NCBI GenBank assembly: GCA_945877815.1
Contig: CAMDWJ010000002.1
Coordinates: 1-64,000 of the forward strand
Length of the DNA: 64,000 nucleotides
Source: Caenispirillum bisanense
GTDB taxonomy: Bacteria; Pseudomonadota; Alphaproteobacteria; Rhodospirillales; UBA2165
Direction of reading: 5' to 3'
Below the pieces are notes generated by a model. That model ran no database searches, was not told the origin of the DNA, and worked only from the letters and a program-made list of their open reading frames with translations. A program made the translations under genes and the position numbers. Below, piece by piece: positions 43,299 through 52,392 of this stretch; the first letter of the stretch is position 1, and each line of letters starts with the position of its first letter.

Positions 43299-44399
43299 GT
43301 GCGAGTGTCGGGTATCCTTTCCATCTATATCGGACGCAGTTTTCTACTGAGCTTTGGCGTCGTGTTCGTCGTATTTCTCGGCATCATATATATGCTCGAC
43401 ACGATCGAGCTTCTGCGCCGGGCCGCGAACGATGCGATCGGCATGGGCTTGATCCTTCAGATGGGGCTGTTGAAATTACCGCATATGGCCCAACAGGCAT
43501 TCCCGTTCGCGGTCCTGTTCGGCGGCATGAGCGCTTTTTGGCGATTGACGCGATCGAGCGAACTCGTTGTTGCCCGCGCGGCCGGGGTCTCGGCCTGGCA
43601 ATTCCTGTTTCCCGTGCTGGTCGTCGCCTTCGCGCTCGGCATCGTCAAAATCGCGGCCTTCAGCCCTCTGTCCTCGGCCCTGCTCGGGCGGTTCGACCGG
43701 ATGGAAACGCAGTACTTCAAAGGCCAATCGAGCCTTTTGTCGGTCTCGCCGACTGGACTTTGGCTGCGTCAGGCTAGCGATGCCGACCAGTCCGTGATCC
43801 ATTCCCAAAGGGTTAGCATCGACGGAACCAATATCAGGCTCGATCAGGTCACCATCTTCATCAACGAGGGCGCCGACAAGTTCTACCAAAGAATCGACGC
43901 CAAAAGAGCCGATCTCGAGGACGGGTTTTGGCATCTCGAGGGCGTAACGCTGACCGAGCGCGATAAGGAAGCACCCTTAATTCTGCCCGAGCATTGGATC
44001 GCGACCGATATTACCCTCAACAATATCAACGAGAGCTTCGCGCCGCCGGAAACCATGTCGTTCTGGGATTTGCCGGCATTCATCGCCAATCTCGAGCGGG
44101 CCGGGTTCTCGGCGTTGCGCCACCGGATGTATTTCCATTCGTTGCTGGCGGCCCCTCTGCTCTTGTGCGCGATGGTGCTGATCGCCGCAACCTTCACCTT
44201 GAAGCAATCGCGCCGCGGCAATCCGACCTATGTGGTGGTCGGCGGCATTCTGACTGGTTTCGTGCTATTTTTTCTGTCAGACGTCGTCGCGGCACTCGGA
44301 ATGCGGGAAAGTATTCCCGTCGTGATGGCCGCTTGGACGCCCTCCGGCGTTTCGACCCTTCTGGGTCTGGCGCTTGTGTTCCACCTCGAAGACGGCTAG
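43299..44399 (+). CDS. lptG: LPS export system permease LptG
   Basis: A 366-residue partner of LptF: SIYIGRSFLLSFGVVFVVF, FPFAVLFGGMSAFWRLTRSS, VVARAAGVSAWQFL, a periplasmic beta domain and terminal hydrophobic segments (FSLDVVAALG region). The GTG at 43299 is seven bases after AGGAG and gives the proper N-terminus; an earlier in-frame ATG would overlap lptF by 86 bp in another frame and is rejected. It ends 11 bp before lptD. Confidence 0.94.
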   Translation: MRVSGILSIYIGRSFLLSFGVVFVVFLGIIYMLDTIELLRRAANDAIGMGLILQMGLLKLPHMAQQAFPFAVLFGGMSAFWRLTRSSELVVARAAGVSAWQFLFPVLVVAFALGIVKIAAFSPLSSALLGRFDRMETQYFKGQSSLLSVSPTGLWLRQASDADQSVIHSQRVSIDGTNIRLDQVTIFINEGADKFYQRIDAKRADLEDGFWHLEGVTLTERDKEAPLILPEHWIATDITLNNINESFAPPETMSFWDLPAFIANLERAGFSALRHRMYFHSLLAAPLLLCAMVLIAATFTLKQSRRGNPTYVVVGGILTGFVLFFLSDVVAALGMRESIPVVMAAWTPSGVSTLLGLALVFHLEDG

Positions 44400-44409
44400 G
44401 TCGCGGGCG

Positions 44410-46563
44410 ATGCGTAGATATGTCGTTCCAATTCTTGGCCTATTGGTTGGGTGGGCATGCGCGAGCCCCGCTCTGGCACAAGGTCAATCTCTGGCGCCTG
44501 TGGGCGAAACACCGATCCTGTTTACCTCGGATCGGCTGTCGCACGACCGCGACCTAGGCGTGGTGACCGCGTCCGGCAATGTTGAGATTTCCCAACAGGA
44601 CCGAATCTTGTTGGCGGATGCCGTTTCCTACAACGAACGCGAGAATGTCATGACGGCATCGGGCAACGTCAAACTGGTCGAGCCGACCGGGGACGTCCTG
44701 TTCGCCGAATACATGGAGCTGAGCGGCGATTTCAAGGATGGCTTCATCCGCGGATTGCGTATTCGCCTCGCCGACAATGCCAGAATTGCTGCGGCGGGCG
44801 GGCGCCGCTCGGACGGCAATCGGACCGAGATGGCCAATGCGGTTTATTCAGCGTGCGATTCCTGCGCGAGCAAGCCCGAGGCACCGCCGCTCTGGCAGGT
44901 GAAAGCCAAGCGCATTGTTCACGATCAGTCAGAGAAAACGATCGAATATCGCGATGCCTGGATGGAATTCGCGGGCGTGCCTGTCGCCTATACTCCCTAT
45001 TTTTCGCACCCCGACCCAACGGTTCGGCGCAAGACTGGGTTCCTTACGCCGAGCGCCGGTGCGTCGTCCTTCTTAGGCCCATTCGTTACGACCCCATTCT
45101 TCTGGAACCTTGCCCCGGAACAGGATTTGACTGTCACACCGACTGTAACAGTTGACGAACGCGCTGTGTTGGCAGGCGAATATCGAAGACTGGGTCAAAA
45201 AAGCCTGACCAACGCGAAATTAAGCGGGACGGTCGATTCAAACGACAAGTTCAGGGGCCATATCGACAGTTCTCTCAAATATCACGTGAACGATACCTGG
45301 CGCTGGGGCGGCACCGTTCAGCGGAGCACCGACGATACCTATATGCGTCGTTACGGCTTTCCCTCGAGTAAGACTCTGACGTCCAACGCGTTCGCCGAGG
45401 CATTCCGCGGGCGCGACTATGCATCCGCCAATGCCTATGCCTTCCAAGGCCTGCAGGCCAATGATCGACCGGGGGAGACACCGCTCGTCCTGCCGTTCAT
45501 GGAATACAGTCACATCGGATTGCCCAACGCCTACGGCGCACGCACCTCATTGAACGCCAGCGCACTAGCACTGACCCGCAATGACGGCGTCGATACGCGC
45601 CGCTTCTCGACTGAGGGCGGCTGGCATGTTCCCTATGTCGGCCCGAATGGAAACGTGTTCAGTATCGATGCTACATTGCGCGGCGACATGTACCATGTCA
45701 GCAGTCTGGACGTTCCCAACGATCCGGGCAACGAAGACAGTGGCGCCCAGGGCCGCCTATTCCCGCAACTCGGACTCGGCTGGAAATTGCCCCTGGCGCG
45801 CCAACACGGAACCATCAGCGAAACCTTTACCCCGATGGCGACCCTCTATACGGCTCCCAGAGGCGGCAATTATTGGCAAATTCCCAACGAAGACAGCCTT
45901 GAGCCGGAATTCGACGAGCTCAACCTGTTCTCGGCCAGCCGCTTTCCGGGCATAGACCGCGTAGACGGCGGTACGCGTATCAGCTACGGCGGCCAGTGGG
46001 GCGTTTATGGGCCGGACGGAGCCGGTACGGATGTTTTCCTAGGCCAAAGCTATCGCTTCACGGGCGACGATACTTTCGCGGCCGGATCTGGGCTCGAGGA
46101 CCAACTCTCAGATTATGTTGGGCGGGTCCGTTTTACACCGGCAGAGTATGTCCGGATGACCTACCGGGCTCGTTTCGATAAAGAAGACTTGGCGCCCCGG
46201 CGGAGTGAAGTCCAGTTGGACGCGGGGCCGGCCGCGCTCCGCGGCTCACTAAACTACGTGTTCTTCGACAACCGCTCGTCGGCACAATTCGGAGCACGCG
46301 AGGAAATAGCCGGCAGCGTCCGAGCTAAGCTTGCGCGTAACTGGAAGGGCGGGTTCACGGCCCGCCACGATATCGAAGAGTCCGAATTGCGATCGGTCGG
46401 AATGCAGCTTACCTATGACTGTGAGTGCTTCACTTTCGACACCATCGTGAGACGCGATTTTTACCACGATCGGGATTTGGAGCCGAGCGATGCTATCTTG
46501 TTCCGATTGACCTTCAAAACTTTAGGCGACGTGCACGGTAGTGCGAGCCTAAGCGGACTTTGA
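44410..46563 (+). CDS. lptD: LPS-assembly outer membrane protein LptD
   Basis: A 717-residue protein with a signal peptide (YVVPILGLLVGWACASPALA, about residues 4-23). The N-terminal OstA/jellyroll domain has repeated GNVEISQQDRILLADAVSYN and GNVKLVEPTGDVLFAEY strands that receive LPS from LptA. The C-terminal beta-barrel (about residues 200-717) inserts LPS in the outer leaflet. Two cysteine pairs, CDSC near residue 150 and CEC-type DCECF near residue 680, could form the interdomain disulfides known to be needed in E. coli. It precedes surA, the chaperone that assembles LptD. Confidence 0.94.
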   Translation: MRRYVVPILGLLVGWACASPALAQGQSLAPVGETPILFTSDRLSHDRDLGVVTASGNVEISQQDRILLADAVSYNERENVMTASGNVKLVEPTGDVLFAEYMELSGDFKDGFIRGLRIRLADNARIAAAGGRRSDGNRTEMANAVYSACDSCASKPEAPPLWQVKAKRIVHDQSEKTIEYRDAWMEFAGVPVAYTPYFSHPDPTVRRKTGFLTPSAGASSFLGPFVTTPFFWNLAPEQDLTVTPTVTVDERAVLAGEYRRLGQKSLTNAKLSGTVDSNDKFRGHIDSSLKYHVNDTWRWGGTVQRSTDDTYMRRYGFPSSKTLTSNAFAEAFRGRDYASANAYAFQGLQANDRPGETPLVLPFMEYSHIGLPNAYGARTSLNASALALTRNDGVDTRRFSTEGGWHVPYVGPNGNVFSIDATLRGDMYHVSSLDVPNDPGNEDSGAQGRLFPQLGLGWKLPLARQHGTISETFTPMATLYTAPRGGNYWQIPNEDSLEPEFDELNLFSASRFPGIDRVDGGTRISYGGQWGVYGPDGAGTDVFLGQSYRFTGDDTFAAGSGLEDQLSDYVGRVRFTPAEYVRMTYRARFDKEDLAPRRSEVQLDAGPAALRGSLNYVFFDNRSSAQFGAREEIAGSVRAKLARNWKGGFTARHDIEESELRSVGMQLTYDCECFTFDTIVRRDFYHDRDLEPSDAILFRLTFKTLGDVHGSASLSGL

Positions 46564-46566
46564 CGA

Positions 46567-47874
46567 GTGCAGTTCTTCGCCAAACAGCGCAACATTGAAC
46601 AAATAGCGATTTCGGTGCGCGAGCAGCAGCGCCGAATTTGGACGGTACTGTTTGTCTGTCTGCTCGTTGTATTGGGTACCCAACCGCTAAGCGCGCAGGG
46701 ATTACGGATCGCAGCTCTGGTCAACGAGGAGATCGTTACACAGTTCGATCTGCAGTCGCGGACGGACCTCATCATCCTGTCGTCGCAACTTCCCAACACC
46801 GAGGAAGTCCGCCAGCGCCTTGCACCACAAGTTCTAAGGACCTTGATCGACGACCGCCTGCGTCTGCAGGAGACCCGCAAACAAAAGATTTCCGTAAGCG
46901 ACCAGGATATCGACTCCGCGATTCGAGAAATCGAAGAACGCAACAAGATGAGTCCCGGGGGCATGACGGCCATGCTCGATCAATATCGAATCGACCGGGG
47001 AACCTTGCGGCTGCAGCTTGAAGCCGATCTGGCTTGGCGCCGACTCATCGGCAATCAGGTGCGCGCCAACGTCACCATTACTGACGAAACGATAAACGAC
47101 GCCATCCAGCGGATAGAATCGAACAAAGGTAAACCGGAACATCTGATCAGCGAGATATTTATCTCGATGACCGCGGCCAAATCGGTTGTCGAAACCAAGC
47201 AAATCGCCGAACGTCTGCGTCAACAAATTACCGATGGTGCAAATTTCGCCGAATTGGCGCGATCCTTTTCACAAAGCGCTTCAGCCGCGACGGGCGGCAA
47301 TCTTGGCTGGGTACGCGACGACCAACTTGACCAGGCACTGGTCGATGCAATCTCGACCATGAATCCCGGCGATCTGTCTCAACCCATTCAAGGCATCGAC
47401 GGCTTTTATATCATTTCGCTTCGGAGCCGACGCCAGTCAGAAGGCTTACCGACACCCGATATTTCACTCACCCTGCAACAGGTGTTCATTCCACCGGAAG
47501 CCGGCGACATGAATGCACGAACAGCTATCGCCGAGAAGATTTCCGCATCGGCCCAAACCTGCGAGGACATGGACGCCGCCGGCAAGAAACTTGCCTCCCC
47601 GCAATCCGGACGCTTGTCCGACATCAAGCTGGCAAGCCTGCCTCAATCCATCCGCGATCAAGTCAGCCAATTGAAGGACCGCGAAGCCAGCAAACCGATC
47701 CGCGTCGGCGACGGCATCATGGTCCTGATGATCTGCCAGCGCCAAGGCGATCAGGTCACCATCGAAACCCGCAATCGCGTGCGTACGATCTTGCTGGGCG
47801 AGCGGGCCGAACTGATCGCGCGCCGTCAGCTGCGCGATCTCTACAGGTCCGCGTTCGTGGACATTCGGCGGTGA
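46567..47874 (+). CDS. surA: Periplasmic chaperone/peptidyl-prolyl isomerase SurA
   Basis: A 435-residue protein with an N-terminal hydrophobic signal (TVLFVCLLVVLGTQPLSAQ). The SurA N-domain follows (IAALVNEEIVTQFDLQSR, LRTLIDDRLRLQETRKQ), then one clear parvulin domain (about residues 190-290: LISEIFISM, DGANFAELARSFSQS, GGNLGWVRDDQL, GFYIISL) and a more divergent second one. It begins at GTG three bases after lptD and assists folding of outer membrane proteins including LptD. Its stop overlaps pdxA as GTGA. Confidence 0.93.
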   Translation: MQFFAKQRNIEQIAISVREQQRRIWTVLFVCLLVVLGTQPLSAQGLRIAALVNEEIVTQFDLQSRTDLIILSSQLPNTEEVRQRLAPQVLRTLIDDRLRLQETRKQKISVSDQDIDSAIREIEERNKMSPGGMTAMLDQYRIDRGTLRLQLEADLAWRRLIGNQVRANVTITDETINDAIQRIESNKGKPEHLISEIFISMTAAKSVVETKQIAERLRQQITDGANFAELARSFSQSASAATGGNLGWVRDDQLDQALVDAISTMNPGDLSQPIQGIDGFYIISLRSRRQSEGLPTPDISLTLQQVFIPPEAGDMNARTAIAEKISASAQTCEDMDAAGKKLASPQSGRLSDIKLASLPQSIRDQVSQLKDREASKPIRVGDGIMVLMICQRQGDQVTIETRNRVRTILLGERAELIARRQLRDLYRSAFVDIRR

Positions 47875-48920
47875 ACGCAGCGGAACGCCCGTCTGCCCGC
47901 CCTACCGCCGTCACCATGGGAGACCCGGCGGGCATCGGCGGCGAGATAACCTTGAAGGCGTGGCTGACTCATCGCAGCGCGATCGCCCCTTTTTTCGTCA
48001 TCGACGATCCCGATCGCCTTGACCAGTTGGCAAAGCGCCTCGGGTTTGCGGTCCCGATCGCGCGCATCGATAGCCCCGGCGAAGCCGTATTGGCTTACGG
48101 CAGCGCACTTCCCGTGCTTGCCGAACCGCTATCTGTCCCCCCCCAACCCGGGCGTCTCGATCTCGCCAATGGCGCTGCCGTACGACGCTCGATCGAGCGC
48201 GCCGTGGCACTGACACTCGGCGACTCGGCTGGTGCTGTGGTGACAAATCCGATCCATAAATTCGGCCTGACCCAGACCGGCTTCGAATATCCCGGCCATA
48301 CCGAATTTCTGGCCGCCCTTGCCGGCGTGACAAGCGAGCCGGTCATGATGCTTGCGGCCGAAATGCTGCGTGTCGTCGCTATCACCCGCCACGTCAGCGT
48401 GTGCGACGCCATCAACATGCTAACATCCGATTTGATCGCGGAAACAGCCCATATCACCCATACCGCCTTGATACGGGATTTCGGCATTGCCCGCCCCCGC
48501 CTTGCCATCACCGGGCTCAATCCCCATGCCGGCGAAGGCGGCCTGATGGGGCCTGAGGAAAAGGACATCATCGAGCCCGCCATCGCGCGCCTGCGCAAGG
48601 ATGGCCTTACCGTGACCGGGCCGCATCCAGCCGATACCTTGTTCAATCCCAGGGCGCGCGCGAACTATGACGCCGCGCTGTGCATGTATCACGATCAGGC
48701 GCTGATCCCGATCAAGACCATCGCTTTCGACAGCGCCGTGAATGTAACGCTCGGCATTCCCTTCATACGTACGTCGCCGGACCATGGAACCGCGTTCGAT
48801 ATCGCCGGCACGGGAACAGCCGATGAAAGCAGCCTGGTTGCCGCCCTAGTGATGGCTGGATCCATGGCAAGTCACCGTGCGCGATGGGAAACGCATCGGA
48901 ACGCCCCGGCGAGCGCTTGA
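47871..48920 (+). CDS. pdxA: 4-hydroxythreonine-4-phosphate dehydrogenase
   Basis: PdxA oxidises 4-phosphohydroxythreonine in pyridoxal phosphate synthesis. The 349-residue protein shows VTMGDPAGIGGEITLKAW, TNPIHKFGLTQTGFEYPGHT (metal-binding histidine), GLNPHAGEGGLMGPEE and MYHDQALIPIKTIAFD. The start is a GTG overlapping the surA stop. The next gene, rsmA, begins inside its last codons. The surA-pdxA-rsmA order is widely conserved. Confidence 0.96.
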   Translation: MNAAERPSARPTAVTMGDPAGIGGEITLKAWLTHRSAIAPFFVIDDPDRLDQLAKRLGFAVPIARIDSPGEAVLAYGSALPVLAEPLSVPPQPGRLDLANGAAVRRSIERAVALTLGDSAGAVVTNPIHKFGLTQTGFEYPGHTEFLAALAGVTSEPVMMLAAEMLRVVAITRHVSVCDAINMLTSDLIAETAHITHTALIRDFGIARPRLAITGLNPHAGEGGLMGPEEKDIIEPAIARLRKDGLTVTGPHPADTLFNPRARANYDAALCMYHDQALIPIKTIAFDSAVNVTLGIPFIRTSPDHGTAFDIAGTGTADESSLVAALVMAGSMASHRARWETHRNAPASA

Positions 48921-49753
48921 CGAAAGTGGCCGATCTCGGGAATTTGCCGCCGCTTCGCGAGGTCATCCGGACCCACGATTTGACGCCAGTCAAATCTCTA
49001 GGGCAACACTTCCTGCTCGACACCAATCTGATCGACCGCATCGCCCGTGTGGCCGGCCCGCTGGGCGGCATCAACGTGATCGAGATTGGTCCCGGCCCCG
49101 GCGGACTGACCCGCGCCCTGCTCGTCCATGGCGCGGCGAACGTAACTACCATCGAAAAGGACGCGCGCTGTGTCGTCGCCCTCAACGATCTCATGCAGGC
49201 ATCGGATGGACGTTTGACGATCATCCCGGGTGACGCGCTCGCACTCGATGTGGCTGCTTTGACGCCTGTGCCGCGTCGTATCGTCGCTAATCTGCCTTAC
49301 AATATTTCGACCGTCTTGCTATTGCAGTGGCTTGCGCGGATTCAGGATTTCGATCGCATTGTCGTTATGCTGCAAAAAGAAGTCGCCGAGCGCCTGGTGG
49401 CTACGCCATCCACCAAGGCCTATGGACGCCTCGCCGTAGCGACGCAATGGCGCTGCAACGTGCGAATCGAATTCAATGTTGACCCCCACGCCTTCACCCC
49501 ACCACCGAAGGTCGTCTCGAGCATCGTGACCCTTACGCCGCGCGCCGAACCTCTTGCTCCGGCGGAATGGAAATGGCTTGAGGCCGTAACCGCCGCGGCC
49601 TTCAATCAGCGCCGCAAAATGTTGCGCTCCGCGCTCAAGTCATGGGGTTTCAATTTCGAAGGGCTTGGTATCGATCCGGAAGCGCGCGCGGAGGAATTGA
49701 GCGTCGAGCAATTCTGCGTACTCGCGCGTTGGGCGGCCGCGAATAAGGACTAA
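48884..49753 (+). CDS. rsmA: 16S rRNA (adenine(1518)-N6/adenine(1519)-N6)-dimethyltransferase
   Basis: RsmA (KsgA) dimethylates two adjacent adenines in the 3' end of 16S rRNA during 30S maturation. The 289-residue protein shows KSLGQHFLLDTNLIDRIA, the SAM motif EIGPGPGGLTRALL, and the catalytic NLPYNIS. The ATG at 48884 overlaps pdxA by 37 bp; a TTG at 48917 overlapping the pdxA stop (TTGA) is an alternative that would remove 11 residues. It is convergent with gmk. Confidence 0.95.
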   Translation: MGNASERPGERLTKVADLGNLPPLREVIRTHDLTPVKSLGQHFLLDTNLIDRIARVAGPLGGINVIEIGPGPGGLTRALLVHGAANVTTIEKDARCVVALNDLMQASDGRLTIIPGDALALDVAALTPVPRRIVANLPYNISTVLLLQWLARIQDFDRIVVMLQKEVAERLVATPSTKAYGRLAVATQWRCNVRIEFNVDPHAFTPPPKVVSSIVTLTPRAEPLAPAEWKWLEAVTAAAFNQRRKMLRSALKSWGFNFEGLGIDPEARAEELSVEQFCVLARWAAANKD

Positions 49754-49762
49754 TGCGCGGCC

Positions 49763-50419
49763 TTACGCGTTCGGTTTGAGCGACTCGACAAATTCATGCA
49801 AGCCGATCTGGCGCGGACGACGCAGACGCTCCGCCGTCAAAATCGCCCGGACTTCGGCCACGCTCCGCTCGACATCGTCATTGACGATCACATAGCTGTA
49901 TTCCGAGTAATGGCTCATCTCGTCGGCCGCCTTGGCCATCCGGCTGCGAACCACCTCGTCCGGATCCTGCGCGCGGCGGCGCAGGCGATCCTCGAGAACA
50001 TCAATCGACGGCGGAAGTATAAAGACACTGACGAGATCCCCCCCGGTGACTTCATTCTGTTTCAGTTGCTGGGTGCCCTGCCAGTCAATATCGAACAGCA
50101 TGTCGGTTCCCAGCGCGAGCGCCTGCTCCACCGGCCCTCGCGGCGTTCCGTAATGACGATTGAATACATGAGCATGTTCAAGAAGCTCGCGCCGTTCGAC
50201 CATGGCCTGGAACACCGCCTCATCGATGAAGTGATAATCCTTTCCATCAACTTCGCCAGGCCGCATCGGCCGCGTCGTCACGGACACCGACATCGTGAGG
50301 TTCTTGTCGCCCTGCAAAAGTGCCCGCGAAATCGTCGTCTTCCCCGCGCCGGACGGCGACGACAACACGAGCATCAGCCCGCGCCGCGAGAAAAAAGTCC
50401 GATGCGTCGCGTCACTCAA
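49763..50419 (-). CDS. gmk: Guanylate kinase
   Basis: A 218-residue kinase converting GMP to GDP. The P-loop SSPSGAGKTTISRALL lies at residues 16-31; GMP-binding blocks are SVTTRPMRPGEVDGKDYHF and ALALGTDMLFDIDWQGTQQL. It overlaps the upstream yicC gene by 8 bp and closes the long minus-strand operon running from fabD. Confidence 0.96.
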   Translation of the reverse strand: MSDATHRTFFSRRGLMLVLSSPSGAGKTTISRALLQGDKNLTMSVSVTTRPMRPGEVDGKDYHFIDEAVFQAMVERRELLEHAHVFNRHYGTPRGPVEQALALGTDMLFDIDWQGTQQLKQNEVTGGDLVSVFILPPSIDVLEDRLRRRAQDPDEVVRSRMAKAADEMSHYSEYSYVIVNDDVERSVAEVRAILTAERLRRPRQIGLHEFVESLKPNA

Positions 50420-51308
50420 TGTTCTGAACCTGTTCGCGGAACTGTTCTATTACGGTTTTAAGTTCGATGCCGATGCGGGTCATCTCCACATCCTGGGCCT
50501 TCGAACACAGCGTATTGGCTTCGCGTGTGAATTCCTGACACAGGAAATCGAGCTTGCGGCCAACCACCGCACCTTCCTTGATAAGCTGCCGAGCCGCCGC
50601 CAGATGGGCACGCAGGCGATCGAGTTCCTCGCGCACGTCGGCGCGGGTCGCCAGCACCGCAACCTCCTGCATCAGACGTTCTTCCGACAATGCAGAAGCC
50701 GCCCCCAATAGTTCCGTGAGTTGCGCCTCGAACCGGGTACGGATGGCATTGGGCTGGTTCTCGGCGAGACCCGCTGCGGCTTCCGTCAATCGCGCGACCT
50801 CATCGAGTTGCGCGTAAAGCACGACGGCCAGCCGGGAACCTTCCTGCGCACGCATTTCGAAAAGTGCGGCAAGCGCCGTGCCGAGATCGGTCAACATCTT
50901 GCCGTCGCGGATGCGTTTGTAGTCCTCATCCTCTTCTTCGTCTTCGGCCGGCTCGACGACACCTTTGACGTTCATCAAAACATCGAGGCTCGGAGGTTCT
51001 CGTCCCGCCGTCCCGAATGCGGTGACCGTATCGAGGAGATGGCGCAGAAGGTCTTCGTTGACACGATATTGGCCGCGTGCGGATTCGCGACGCAGCGTGA
51101 GATTGACGGAAATGTTTCCACGCTTGAAACGCTCGGCCGTTTGGCTTCGCACGCCGACCTCAAGCGCCTCGCCGCCCTGCGGAAGACGGCACCGCACATC
51201 GAGCCCCTTGCCGTTGACGCTTTTGACCTCCCAAGCCCAGCTGCGCACGCCGTCATCACCAGCGGAGCGGGCGAATCCGGTCATCGATTGAAGGCGGGAG
51301 CTGGCCAT
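50412..51308 (-). CDS. YicC family endoribonuclease-like protein
   Basis: A 298-residue protein with the classical N-terminus SMTGFARSAGDDG, the YicC core (KSVNGKGLDVRCRLPQG, RGNISVNLTLRRE) and the C-terminal DUF1732 block (KLDFLCQEFTREANTLCSK, IGIELKTVIEQFREQVQNIE). E. coli YicC is an RNA-degradation factor. The ATG at 51308 is chosen over an upstream TTG; the distance to the SMTGFAR motif is then close to normal. It is coupled to gmk. Confidence 0.92.
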   Translation of the reverse strand: MASSRLQSMTGFARSAGDDGVRSWAWEVKSVNGKGLDVRCRLPQGGEALEVGVRSQTAERFKRGNISVNLTLRRESARGQYRVNEDLLRHLLDTVTAFGTAGREPPSLDVLMNVKGVVEPAEDEEEDEDYKRIRDGKMLTDLGTALAALFEMRAQEGSRLAVVLYAQLDEVARLTEAAAGLAENQPNAIRTRFEAQLTELLGAASALSEERLMQEVAVLATRADVREELDRLRAHLAAARQLIKEGAVVGRKLDFLCQEFTREANTLCSKAQDVEMTRIGIELKTVIEQFREQVQNIE

Positions 51309-51395
51309 GGTGTCGGGGCGGTCTGCCAAATGGAGGAAGAGGAGATGCAGTTTAGTTGCGCAGCCGAGGCTTCGACAAGCGCGCGATCTTACAAG

Positions 51396-52385
51396 CTATT
51401 CCGTCGACGGCCGGTTCTTCAAAAAGGCGCGCCAACGCGCCACATTCTGATTGTGCGCGGCAAGCGTGCGCGCGAAGGAATGTCCGCCGGTGCCGTCGGC
51501 GACGAAATAAAGATCGCTCGACTCGGCCGGATTCAAGGCGGCCTCCAGCGACGCGCGCCCCGGATTCGCAATCGGCCCGGGCGGCAATCCGGCGTTGACA
51601 TAGGTATTGTAGGGCGAGGCCGTTTCCAAATCCGCGCGCGTCAGGGCCCGCTCGTACAAGGTCTTTCCCTCGGTCAACGCATAAACGACGGTCGGATCCG
51701 ATTGCAGCCGCATGCCGATCTTCAGGCGATTGACAAAAACGCCTGCCACCCGGGCACGTTCGTCGGCACGCCCGGTCTCCTTCTCGACAATCGAGGCCAT
51801 CGTGACGAGCTTGCCAATCGAATCGTAAGGCGAGCCGGCGGGACGGCGTTTCCACAAATCGTCCAGCGTTTCGCGCATCGCCGTTTGCATCCGTCGCACG
51901 ATGTCGTTGCGTGAATCTCCGTAAGAGAAATGATAGGTTTCCGGCAACAATTCGCCGTCCGCCGGCGCCTGCGCGATTACGCCCATCAGCCCTTCGGTCT
52001 TGGCAAGACGGTCGAGAATCTCGACCGTTGTCAGGCCTTCGGGAATGGTCACGCGGCGCACAACGGTTTTGCCGCTTTGCAGGATTTCCATGGCGCCGCG
52101 TACGCTCACGCCCCTTGGGAATTCATATTCGCCGGCCTGCAGCGGCCGTTCGCGGCCGAGCGTCCGCGCACCCAGACGGAAAATCACATTGTTCTCGATG
52201 ACTCCTGCGCTTACGAGAAGTTGTGCGATCGAATCGATGCCGGACCCGCGCGCAACGATCACGACCGCGTCGCCTGCCAGCGGGCCCGGCACGACGAAGC
52301 GCGCGTAAAGGAATATGCCGATGCCTGCGATCGCTATCGAGGAGAGAATGAATAAGACCGCGAACAGGCGGAGCATGCGCCCCAT
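51396..52385 (-). CDS. mltG: Endolytic murein transglycosylase MltG
   Basis: A 329-residue inner-membrane protein with an N-terminal anchor (LRLFAVLFILSSIAIAGIGI). The YceG/MltG domain has a LysM-like part (VIVARGSGIDSIAQLLVSAG) and the catalytic region VTMASIVEKETGRADERAR, with the conserved glutamate, followed by NRLKIGMRLQSDPTVVYAL and NTYVNAGLPPGPIANPG. It cuts nascent peptidoglycan strands. The start at 52385 lies eight bases after the fabF stop. It is linked to the fab genes as in many alphaproteobacteria. Confidence 0.94.
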   Translation of the reverse strand: MGRMLRLFAVLFILSSIAIAGIGIFLYARFVVPGPLAGDAVVIVARGSGIDSIAQLLVSAGVIENNVIFRLGARTLGRERPLQAGEYEFPRGVSVRGAMEILQSGKTVVRRVTIPEGLTTVEILDRLAKTEGLMGVIAQAPADGELLPETYHFSYGDSRNDIVRRMQTAMRETLDDLWKRRPAGSPYDSIGKLVTMASIVEKETGRADERARVAGVFVNRLKIGMRLQSDPTVVYALTEGKTLYERALTRADLETASPYNTYVNAGLPPGPIANPGRASLEAALNPAESSDLYFVADGTGGHSFARTLAAHNQNVARWRAFLKNRPSTE

Positions 52386-52392
52386 GGACGCC